Shown here piece by piece: positions 1-9,653 of a stretch of 64,000 nt of DNA. The position numbers were made by a program, and so were the translations under genes. The notes beneath the pieces are model-generated. The model made no database searches. It was not told the DNA's origin and worked only from the letters and a program-made list of their open reading frames with translations. Source of the stretch: Apricaphanius iberus (Eukaryota; Chordata; Actinopteri; Cyprinodontiformes; Aphaniidae); the NCBI GenBank assembly GCA_028564705.1, contig JAPXFQ010001140.1, forward strand, positions 434,001 to 498,000, written 5' to 3'. Position 1 is the first letter of the stretch. Every line of letters begins with the position of its first letter.

Positions 1-410
1 GGTGGTAGAGAGTTCCAAAGCTGGTGAGCCGAGCGGCTGAAGGCTCGGCTCCTCATAGTGACCAGGCGGGCCGGAGGGACGGAAAGCTGGAGGGAGGAAG
101 AGGACCGGAGAGAAGGAGGAGTATGGACGTAAGGTAGGTCAGTAAGGTAAGAAGAAGCCTGGTTATGAAGGGATTTAGAAGTATAAAGGAGTAGTTTGAA
201 GGTGAACCTGAAGAATACAGGGAGCCAGTGTAACTGTTGGAGAACGGGAGTGATATGGAGAAAGGATGGAGTCCTGGTGATGATCCTGGCAGCGGAGCGC
301 TGGACTACTTGAAGTTTTTTGACAGTTTTATTGGGGAAACCAGAGAGGAGTGCATTACAATAATCAAGAGGTGAATCAAGACGTGAATTTTTAGTAATTA
401 CATGACTTGC
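1..410 (-). mobile_element. LINE ORF2 C-terminal fragment (L2/CR1 group), cut by window edge
   Basis: Read on the minus strand this translates into the C-terminal part of a non-LTR retrotransposon ORF2. The hallmark LDYCNALLSG, then SAARIITRT, ITPVLQQLHWLPV and an end near SRSAHQLWNSL are all present in one frame. This order is the same as in the better preserved LINE at 9-13 kb, but the sequence is clearly a different family. The 5' part (endonuclease and catalytic RT) is missing and the element runs off the window at position 1. It is a dead insertion fragment. Confidence 0.75.
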
Positions 411-2324
411 TACATGAGGAATAGAGGCTTTCTGCTATCCATTTACATATCCTGTTTGAGAATCAGTCTTCCAGAATCAGTGGTTTTGATAAATTGCCCA
501 TTTCGGCTGAATGTGTACAAATTTGATTTTAACAAGGTCTAAACTGGTGCAATCTTTCAAGCCCACATGGGAATCTACAGATGGAGCCTACAGGGCTCCT
601 CTGCAACTAGTCAAGTTGGGCCGTACTTGAAACTCACAGAACTATGTTGAGGCCCACATAGGAAAACACATGTAGTGCGACAACCATGGTGATCACAAAC
701 CTCCAGCTATAAGGCTGGCAATCCCAAAATGCATTCAACAGGAAAAGAATCCTATGTGACATCATCACCCCATATAGGCCAGCTCTGTCCAGCTCAGCCT
801 CCTTTTGCCCATTACACAAAGTTGCCGGGGGGACTTCATCATGCACACTCCAACTTCTCTGGCAGGGTTTGGAGCTGCTTGGATCCAAAGACGCAACAAC
901 CTGCCAATCGATCAGGTAAACTGCAATAGGCCGATGAAATAAGTCACAAGGACTTATTCAAAACTCTGTAGAACGAATCCTTGTGCATTCCAGGGCACAA
1001 TAATGCCCCATTTCCACTAGGGCCAGTATTGTACAGTATGGAACGGATCAGTACGGTCTGGAACGGGTAGGTTGTGTTTCCATTACCATCTCAAAAGAAC
1101 TGTAGTGGGTGAGGACGTGGGCAGGCTTAGCTTAACCATGTGCAGTCACAACAAAAGCTCCAACAAAAAGAATCTCTCTTTTGATGTTGAAGATTTCATT
1201 TTTGGAAAACAGAGATTTTTTTTTTTACTGATGTACTGCTTAGACTTTCATGGCTCAGAGTGATTTCAATCTAGCCATCTTGTTTTACAAGGATACTTTG
1301 TAGGTTGTTTTTAGTTGGACATTAAATTAAAGTCAGCTCCAGGACAGGATGATTGCAATAAAAGCAAGTTTTTTAAAAATAATTTTTATCACTTGCAATT
1401 TCTTCTTACGAAAAAAAAAATCAGGTAGGAAAAAATCGATTAAAATCTGAAATCAAATTTAGTATAAAAACAATCAGAGATATAATTGTTAATCCATGTT
1501 GCTCAGCCCTACCTCCTAGTGTGTCTGTAAAAATGCATCCTCTATTCTGAACCTTTAATCCTGTAAAATAAGAGGGGTTTGGCCCTTGTTTAATAATGTT
1601 AGCCAAGAGCTGAGGTCCAGTTCCATAAGATGAGAGGGGTTGACCTTAGAGCTAAAGCCCAACTTCACATTGAGTCTCTCACAAGTTCACAGATCGCAAA
1701 TCTATGATTGGAAAAAAAGTATAATGAACTGTATGATAAACACAAACTTTAACCTTACTATGACTGACTGATGTAATAGTGACAAGAAATTGCAATCCAT
1801 ATCTATGTTTCATGTCATACATTTTTGTGTATTTGACAACACAGTGAAATGATTCGGGGTAATTTAGACCTGCAAGAAAATATGTTACTTAACCACAAAA
1901 AACTTGGGTGGGTAGGGGTGACATATGAAATGAGCTTTTGGAACCCCCCCAAGCCTCTTTTGTTCTGTTTTGGTAAAGGTTCCGCCAAAATTTTATTAAT
2001 ATGATTTTAGACAACCGATGTTTCTAAATACTTCACAATGCTGATTAGTTGATCTCATTCACCCATGTAAATGGAAAATGATAGGTAATAAAAACTGCAA
2101 GTTGCACCTGAGGTGCAGTAGAGGTTAACCAGTCAGATATGAGGGAATTATTTAGTGAGACACAGCTTCAAGATTAATTATTCCATAATATACTTTATAA
2201 AACTTAATCAGCTACCAGCTGTCCTTGGTCTTTTAATCTTTTTGTTTGATCAACACATCCCAGCAGCAGCATTTCAACAGCAATATTGTACGCCTTCAGA
2301 TGAAAAACAGAGCAGCCTACTTGT
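411..2324. other. Intergenic, no gene recognised
   Basis: I see no supportable coding exon here; the open frames are short and unrelated to anything I know. Around 1004-1120 there is a stretch beginning CCATTTCCACTAG with a repeated GTACRGTMTGGAAC motif, reminiscent of common fish DNA-transposon ends, but I cannot place it in a family. Confidence 0.4.
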
Positions 2325-2540
2325 GGGTGACTGTGGCTCAGTAGGTTGAGTAGTTGTCTTGCAATCGTAGGTTCGATTCCAGCTTCCTCCAGTCACATGT
2401 CTTTGTGCAAGGCACTTAACCCCATATTGCCTACTGATAACTGTATCAGTGTGTGAGTGAAGGTGGTTTTAGTGTAAAGCGCTTTGAGTGGTCAGCATGA
2501 CTAGAAAAGTGCTATATACATTCAGTCCATTTACTTTGGC
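2325..2540 (+). repeat. tRNA-derived SINE
   Basis: The head carries RNA polymerase III promoter boxes: an A-box-like GTGGCTCAGTAGGTTGAG near 2334-2350 and a perfect B box GGTTCGATTCC at 2370-2380. It is followed by the fish SINE body motif GCAAGGCACTTAACCCC and a 3' tail (AAGCGCTTTGAGTGG ... AAAAGTGCTATATA) that resembles the 3' ends of L2-type LINEs, as expected for a SINE borrowing LINE machinery. It is not a functional tRNA gene: the cloverleaf is not intact and the unit continues well past tRNA length. Confidence 0.8.
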
Positions 2541-2622
2541 TTCGCATGTTCCCCTACTGATGATGTTGATATGTTGTGATAATCTATTAATGGATATTTG
2601 TTGTTGCTATTCAGGATGATAC

Positions 2623-3219
2623 ACTAAGGGTGTTTTCACATGGTACGGGAGTCCGTACTCGGATACCGTATTTGGGCACAATCCACTTATTTCGTACCAT
2701 GTGAACACAGACTGGACCATGCCAGGAGGTCCAGGAAGTAGTATCCGAGTCCAGGTACGAGCGGCCACGGATCATGTGAACACAACCCGTACTTTGGCCG
2801 TACTCAAGACAATAGACGCGCTCCACGCGGAAATGACAACACCGCCGGCCGAAATGACAGAATCACCTCGCGACCATACAAATACCAAAACAACGCAATT
2901 CAAGCATCCCACAGCAACACAGCAGATTACAAAACGGCGGGTTTACTACAACACTCACCCTGTAGATGGCTTCAGGTAGCAGTTGACCAGTAGACCAGTT
3001 TGCTTACATTCTAGGCTGTCGCTCATTTTATGACGTTGGTACTTCTCACTCCCTTGTTTGTTGGAGAATTACAGACTTATTTGTATACCGCCACCTGCTG
3101 TTTAGGTGTAGTAAAACACTGGATTCCAGTACGCGTCAAATACGTGCCATCTGAACAGAAGAAATTTGCATTTTCTCTGGCCGATTCTGGCCCGGCCACA
3201 CATGTGAAAACGGCCTAAG
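2623..3219. mobile_element. Non-autonomous DNA transposon with terminal inverted repeats
   Basis: The left end ACTAAGGGTGTTTTCACATG (from 2622) and the right end (to about 3220), read in reverse complement as ACTTAGGCCGTTTTCACATG, form an imperfect 20-bp terminal inverted repeat around roughly 600 bp. No transposase is encoded. The inner sequence repeats TACCATGTGAAC-type motifs. CTAAG flanks both sides and could be the target duplication or part of the TIR, so the superfamily (hAT-like or other) is left open. Confidence 0.6.
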
Positions 3220-3222
3220 TGA

Positions 3223-3309
3223 TGTTGTAAGCCGTTTTAAAGTCTTGCTATTTGTGCCTCTTTTTGAACTCTGAGCACCTGCCCCTCTCAAGGTCTCTGC
3301 ACGGCCCTG
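3223..3309 (-). repeat. hAT-like transposon end (CAGGGCCGTGCAGAG family)
   Basis: Read in reverse complement this begins CAGGGCCGTGCAGAGACC and matches, with few differences over about 90 bp, the sequence at 22399-22495 on the opposite strand. The CAGGG start is typical of hAT terminal repeats. No partner end was found nearby, so this is a terminal fragment. Confidence 0.55.
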
Positions 3310-4613
3310 CATGACAATAGCAAGCCTGGTTAGATAGCTCAAACGGCATATTAGCATTAGCTGACTGATCGGTTCTCCCAATTTAAAACATGTTGTGCCC
3401 TCTTTCATTTGGTTTAAAAAAATCCAGAATAATAACAGTTAAATGGAATCACCTGGAGAGTGTGACCCAAAAATAAAAGTGCCAGCCGGCCGTTAAAAAT
3501 GTTGATGTGAATTCTAACCTTGAGTGACAGTGAAGAATAAATAAAAACTTAAAACAAATCATCATTTTATCTAGTAATAATGTAGATATACTGTATAATG
3601 GAGAGAGATCATACATTATTGAAATTTGTTACAGTAGAAAGAGAGAAAAATCTAAAAACAAAATGTAGAAACAATATTGCAACTATATTACATAATGTAG
3701 AGTCTGTAAAAAGAAATCCACACATTTTACAATAAAATAATATTAAATACACACAGATGTCTTTACAGTATAGTAAAATTAATCCTGCATTAGTTTGAGA
3801 TGTCCAACTTACAAGAAGTGTGTTTTTTAATTTTCTCCATAATTTAATTGTCTCGATGTTTCCCACTGTGTGATTACCAAGAGTTAAAAGTACACATTAC
3901 ATGCCTTTTGAATACAACATAAAGCAGTATTTCAAATTCTAGAGATGCCACTCAACATTACTTGACAGTTACATAAGGTATTTGTGTCACGTCGTGACTT
4001 CCTTTCTGTCTGCATCACTCCCTGTCTCCCTGTGTTTGTCTCTTAATTATCGTCAGCTGTCTCCTCTTTTTGTTTGTTAGTCTTCCCATTGTTGCCCTGC
4101 CCTTTAAATATCCCAGTGTCTCTGCTGTCCTCTGTCAGTTTGTTCGCTCCCCATGTCTTCGTCTCCTCTCCCAGTTTTCCAGTGATCCTGCATTCCAGTT
4201 TTTGCCCTGTTGTAAGTGCTGTATGTTCTGGTATCTTTATTTATAAAAAAAAATATGCCTAGACCACAAACCTACTTGTCAGCATCCGAGTCTGAACTTC
4301 AAAACCTGATAGAATGAACTGACCAGAAAGACTCAGCAAACAAGCAGTTCCGAGTTCACCTCCTCACCCATTCCAGCAAACCTGTCTCCGGCATTTACTC
4401 CTAGCAACCCAAACCAGATGGACTCACCAGCTCTTTGATGTCCAACTCTCCATTACCCCATAGTAGAATCTGGATGAAACCACCACGCTCAACCCACCAC
4501 GAGTTACAGTTTCTGCAGCACAGGATTTAATGGATTTGCTCAAACCCTGGGAGTTGCTGCTTGATGAGCTTGATGAGCCTGCATACCTCTCCTGTGGGTT
4601 CCAGCCTACCTGT
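3310..4613. other. Intergenic, no gene recognised
   Basis: Only short AT-rich frames occur here. From about 3985 a CT-rich stretch begins with GTCACGTCGTGACTTCC and runs to about 4300. It has the look of an interspersed repeat, but I could not assign it. Confidence 0.35.
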
Positions 4614-4744
4614 GTCTCCACCAAGGATGTACAGGGGGACACGCCTTGCACAGTTCCTGTCTCCACTGAGGGTTTGCAGAGGACATGCCTCGCACAGTTC
4701 CTGTCTCCACCGAGGGTGTCCAAGGGGACACGCCTGGAGCTCCT
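4614..4744 (+). repeat. 45-bp minisatellite, three diverged units
   Basis: Three head-to-tail units start with GTCTCCAC at 4614, 4659 and 4703 (45, 44 and about 42 bp). Each contains GAGGGTGT/GGATGTAC-type and GGGGACACGCCT-type blocks and the first two end in GCACAGTTCCT. Overlapping open frames on both strands come from the repeat's length being a multiple of three and are not evidence of a gene. Confidence 0.75.
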
Positions 4745-4874
4745 GTTGACACCGACAGGGGTAAAAGCCTCTAGCTCCAGCTATCACTGAGGGTATCCAG
4801 AGGGAGAAGCTTTGTCTTCTTATGGTATGTCGTGGTTCCTGTATGGGTCCTCTATGGCTCCTGGTCCTCTATGC

Positions 4875-5026
4875 CAGTGTTTTTCAACCCTGGGTCCTAC
4901 GCACACTGCCCTACATATTTTAGGTCTTTCCCTGGTTCAGTGCAGCTTATTTCAGTTGGTGGCTGATTAACAGACTTTTGCTGAGCTGCAGTCATCTGAA
5001 TCAGGTGTGTTTAAGCAGGGAAAATT
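4875..5026. repeat. Interspersed repeat fragment
   Basis: The segment from GTGTTTTTCAACCCTGGGTCC to AATCAGGTGTGTTTAAGCAGGG has the word pattern of a widespread fish interspersed repeat. No terminal repeats or promoter boxes could be defined. It abuts the palindrome that ends the NLR relic. Confidence 0.4.
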
Positions 5027-5092
5027 GAAGAAACAAACAACATTAGGCTCTCCAGGTCTCTGTCTGGAGAGCCTAATGTTGTTTGTTTCTTC
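5027..5092. repeat. Perfect 29-bp inverted repeat with 8-nt loop
   Basis: 5027-5055 and 5064-5092 are exact reverse complements of each other, separated by GTCTCTGT. The right arm is the end of the recognisable NLR exon on the minus strand. The left arm is therefore a fold-back copy of NLR sequence at the rearrangement point. Confidence 0.95.
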
Positions 5093-6519
5093 AGGTTGTA
5101 GATGACTTGCTGGATGTTTTCTGATATGATTTCTGTGCTATCCAGTTGCCCACTTAAGATTCTGTTCTTGGACTTCACACAGAGGCCATGTATGAAGTGA
5201 ACCATCAGGTCCAAATGCCCATTTACATTTCTGAGACACTTCTCCAAGACTTTCTTGAGGAAATCTTCCAGTGACAAGCTTCTATTTTCTTCAGTCAGAA
5301 ATGTATTTAAAACATCTGTTTTCCCATTGGTACAACAGTTGAATATATAGACTGCAGCCATAAACTCCTGAACAGTCAGATGAACAAAGCTGTAGACTTG
5401 TTTCTGGAAGATCACACTTTCTCTTTTGAACATCGTGGTGCAAACCCCTGACTTGAATGAAACATCTGTGACATCCAGACCACACTGCTCCAGGTCTTCT
5501 TTATAGAACATGACATTTCCCTTTTCTAGCTATTCAAATGCCAGCTTCCCTAGCTTCAGAAGAACTTCTCTGTCAGCCTCCATCTACTCTTGTGGATTTC
5601 TCTCATGTCCTTCATGGTACTTGATTTCCCTGCTTGTTTGAACCATCAGGAAGAGTGAGTACATGTCAGTCATTTTCTTAGGTAGGTCTCCTCTCTTGTC
5701 TGTGGTCAAAATGTACTCCAGAACAGTAGCTGTGATCCAGCATCCAAATGTGGAAGATGATTTTGCTGGACAGTTCTTCAGCAATGAAATTTCTTTTTTA
5801 AATACTCCTTCTTTTCATGTGTGAATCCTCCAAATTCTGTTACCCTGTCAACATACGGAGAAGGAATCTGTTTGTATGCTGCAGGCCGGGAAGTTACCCA
5901 GACAAGAGCCGAAGGAAGCAGGTGTCCCTTAATGAGGCTTGCCACTGAATGTTGACTCATGACTTCTGTGAGACATCACTAACAAGCTGATTGTTGTTGA
6001 AATCCAGTGAAAGTCTGCTTTGGACAGTTAGCTGCTCTGCTGGGAACTTCTGAAGTGTTGGTTGAAATACATGTAGTAGCGAGACAAGACTGTGCTGCTC
6101 ATCTCTGATTATGTCCAGCTCTCTCAATGAAAACAAAAATACCACACTGATGTCTTGGTTCTCCAAACTCTCTGCCCAGTCTACAGTGAAGTTTTGCACT
6201 AGGAAGGTTTTTCCAACACCAGCGATGCCATTTGTCAAAACCACTCTGATAGCTCCATGTTGGTCAGGCAGAGTTTTAAATATCCTGTGCCAGCTGATTG
6301 GAATGTCCTGAACAATCTTGATTTTGGATGCTTTCTCCAGCTGCGTTACCTCATGTTGGGTATCAACCTCTTCAATCTGTCCTTCTGTGATGTAGAGATC
6401 AGTGAAGATCCTGTTGATGGGGGATCTACCTTGGTTGTCAGCTCCCTCAGTCACAGTTCCACATCTTTTCCTCAGCTTGGTCTTATATTCTTTTAAAACC
6501 TCCTGCAAAACAACATCTA
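5093..6519 (-). pseudogene. NLR (FISNA-NACHT, NLRC3/NLRP12-like) pseudogene exon
   Basis: Minus-strand frames give the large exon of a fish-expanded NOD-like receptor, a cytosolic innate immune sensor ATPase. A splice acceptor (T-rich tract, then CATTAG) sits near 6520. Next comes a FISNA-type segment (FTDLYITEGQIEEVD), then NACHT with Walker A GIAGVGKT (about 6220) and the TSRPAA motif (about 5890). The winged-helix end includes DLEQCGLDVT and FVHLTVQEFMAA. The gene is dead: the Walker B segment is deleted with a frame change near 5960-6020, another break lies near 5780, and in-frame TAG codons fall at 5584-5586 and 5530-5532. It ends in the palindrome; no leucine-rich repeats, B30.2 or N-terminal effector domain are in the window. 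The domain call is solid; the subfamily name is by resemblance. Confidence 0.88.
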
Positions 6520-8335
6520 ATGAGAAAAAAAAACAATATCTAAAAGTAAATAAAAAAAAAGACTCAACACTGTACATTTATTTTATTAGCTGCCAAGAAC
6601 CACAACAATGAATACAGAGCAAAACGAGCAGAAGCAGCATCGAGTCGTGGCATAAGCTTTGATAAACTCCAGATACAGACGCTGTAGAACACCACTGATG
6701 TGTTGCAAGCGAACGAAACAGATTTTAGAGCCGGTGTGGTTCTATCTGAGGGATGCATTTTATCTGTTCAAGCTGAGCGTCGGGAGAGGAGACATGAGGG
6801 AGACCAACTGTGGGTTGTCTGATAATCTTGTTTCGATCCCTGGTCTGAAACATGTTGGCTACCGTCTTCCTCCATGTTTGTTCATATATTGCAGCATGCA
6901 CAAGAATGTAACAAGGTGCATTTTGATGTGATTTACTGCAGTAAAACCTATCGTGGCTTAAACGATAGAGATTCATATAAAACGATAGACATTTTCTATC
7001 ATCCTGACAATATATTTTGTCTATTGTCGAGCCTCCTGAGGACTTAGTGTGGCAAATTCATGGTGCATACCTGCGTTTAGAGCAGCTGATTGTGTAAACC
7101 AAGGGGGTAATAAATATCAATGTTTTAAGTCTTTTTAATAAAGTGCATTTTCTTAATGTTCTTACCTTCATTATAATGTGTGTTTTAAGCAACAGAAGTA
7201 TATACTCCCATAATTAAGTGTGCTTGCATGATAAAATATGTTGACTGATGTGCCTTAGAAAAAGGGTTTTATAATGATTTAGATGCAATAACTGTGGAGA
7301 TGATGTGTGATAAGGATGTGGCTTTGATTCTTCTTACCAAAGTATATTTATAAGTGCAGAGAAGGGTTATAATGTTCCAGCCAAAAGGTCACTCATCCCT
7401 GAATAAGTGGAAAATGTATAACAAACCTCACTTTGAAATAACATCTGCATCAAGAAACCTGCATGCAGTTGGAAGGTCAAAAGGTAACACTTTCAGAGAA
7501 GAGCGAGATCATTTCGTAGAAGTGTCCACCATCTATAAGAAACCACAAGATCGATGTTGATTTGCTGATTCTGTGGAAACAGTCTATTTTGTGCATGTGC
7601 AAAAAAAATAAGACGCGTCCTCCTATTGTCTTAGTGATGTAACTTTACTGCTGAAACTCAGAACATCAGAGAGAGATGGCAGATGGGATGGGATGCTGTA
7701 GGAGGTTGGTTTGTTGTGACCGTGTGACTCCTTTTGTTAAGTTGCTTGTAATTTGTAATTCTTTTGGGCTTCAAATTAAATTATCAAATTTTGTTCTTTT
7801 GAGTTGAAGTCGTTTATTTACCCCACTGAGGCTCTAAAGGCCAGCCTCAATGGGGTTTTCCCTACATAAATACGAGAACCTGGATCCAAGGTGTCATTAC
7901 TAGCTCATTTGATAGTTTTGCTGTCCGGTAACAGCGCTTAGAAGAAGTGGTAATTTTAGACCAAGAGATAAATGTAGGTGCCAGTTTAACCGTGCCTCTC
8001 AACGCGTCATTGGCATTCGGGACACCCACTCTTTAATGTAAGTAGACCACGTTCTGTAATCTTTGTAGCTATCATTTGGGCAGCTACTTTAAAAAGTGAC
8101 CATCCGGCTTCTCGGATATAACTTGGCATTGAAACAGATAAATTAACCGCATAATGTGACTATGGGGGGGAGTAGGGTGTTCTCATAATTCAGTCTAAGG
8201 TTGCAGAGGCTTCCTCACTGGCTGCATGACTGTGGATGGCTGTTAATTTATCTGGGAATTATATTGTCCGAGGGTCCAGCGACACGAATCTATTAAATCC
8301 CTACAGGGTCTAATAAGGTGTTTTATGAGCTCTGT
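6520..8335. other. Intergenic, repeats likely, no gene recognised
   Basis: 6650-7040 contains repeated ACGATAGA-type words near its right end (6950-7000) and looks like an old DNA repeat. 7560-7860 has a loosely LTR-like layout: an ATTAAA signal at about 7778 and a T-rich run, but no partner LTR, primer-binding site or gag/pol was found. No coding exon is supported. Confidence 0.35.
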
Positions 8336-8386
8336 ACACATATATATCTATCTATATATATATATATATAGATAGATATATAGGCA
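8336..8386. repeat. TA/TCTA microsatellite, self-complementary
   Basis: Runs of TATATA flanked by ATCTATCTAT on the left and ATAGATAGAT on the right form a near-perfect palindromic simple repeat. Confidence 0.85.
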
Positions 8387-8984
8387 TGAGAGCCTGACTG
8401 TTGGAGAAAGTAAGACAAAGGAGAGTAAGCCGTAGAGAAAGGCCGAAGTACTTTGCGACTCGAGCGGTCAGTGCGGGGAACCTTATTCCATACGAAGGCA
8501 GAGAGAGACCGGTTTAGTAACAGAGGAACCTTGGGTGGCTACATCCATCTACAAGGGGTAGGACAGTGAACGGCCGTAGGGCTCTGACCTGTCGTATGGG
8601 CGGAGAGGAATGTAAATTTGTTGTAGAATTGAAGTACTCCGTATTAATCTAAATTAATTGAACCCTAGGCTATGCGGCAGGGATGGTTAGATTCTCAAAA
8701 TAGTGATTATTGAGGGCGGTCACTTGGCTGACAGTCTGCACGGTTCTTACACTATTTACCATGGAAGTTGGGAGCTGGGTTTGGAGTCACGTCCCAGTGT
8801 AGTTGTACTACCTCTTACAAACATCGTTTTAAGCTTACTTTCCATATACAAAAACACGCCTTTTATTTTGGTAAGACTAGAGTTGCAGGCTTTACGTGAA
8901 AGATGAATTTTAGATGCATTCCTAAAATAGGAATTTTTCCACCACAGCTACTACTGTTGTGAAGAGTGGCTATATTCTGTTCAG

Positions 8985-9430
8985 GATATATCTGAACAGA
9001 TTCTGGACTCCATCCAACGTTTCCCTACTGTGAGTAAAGTTATAATTCATGCTGGAACCAATGACATCCGTAAACAGCAGTCTGAGCTTTTAAAGCAGGA
9101 TTTTATTCATCTTTTTAATCTTTTAAAAGACAAGCCCCTATCTGTTTTTATTTCTGGCCCCACTCCCACCATCAGCAGAGGAATAAATCGCTTCAGCAGG
9201 TTACTCTCTCAACACTTGGCTTTCCTCTGTTACCGTGATGCACAACATTGGTTTTATAGACAATTTTAACATTTTCTGGGGTAGGAGTCAATTATTTGGG
9301 GCAGATGGACTACATCTTAACAGACAAGGTACCCGCATGCTGGCACTAAGCCTGGCATACCCTCATCCAACCCTGTCCCCTGCACCGGCTCCAGCTGCTC
9401 CTTTCCTCTCTGCCCCATCTACAACATCCT
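8985..9430 (+). pseudogene. LINE ORF1, SGNH-type esterase domain, broken
   Basis: The readable frame includes VIIHAGTNDIRKQQ (an SGNH/GDSL-hydrolase block with the conserved G-N-D) and, after a frame change near 9235-9270, GADGLHLNRQGTRML, the D-x-x-H block carrying the catalytic Asp and His. Esterase-like ORF1 proteins of this kind are known in CR1/L2-group LINEs and probably act in RNP assembly or membrane contact. The block with the catalytic serine is not readable upstream. No ATG start is visible in frame, so the 5' part is degraded or truncated. Confidence 0.72.
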
Positions 9431-9653
9431 GATGTGCAGCTGGTCCTTGTTCCTATGAACTCAATCCTGATTTTAACAGTAACTCGCATATCGGACTTGG
9501 ACATTACCCTACTTCATTCATACCTGTTATTGTCAGCAGAGAGCGAAGAAATAATCATAAACTAGAAAATGCAACCCAAATAATCATAAACAGTTACTAA
9601 AAATCCCACCTACAGTCAGTCATACAGTCACTCCATCACCAACCACTATTAAT

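Noticed and set aside
2334..2400. tRNA gene
   Set aside because: A and B boxes belong to a SINE head; the sequence does not fold as a complete tRNA and continues into a SINE body and LINE-like tail.
4424..4790. Overlapping 60-100 codon frames on both strands
   Set aside because: Produced by a 45-bp minisatellite; no start context, splice sites or homology.
7030..7860. Solo retroviral LTR
   Set aside because: Only a polyadenylation-like signal and loose layout; no second LTR, primer-binding site, target duplication or viral gene could be found.
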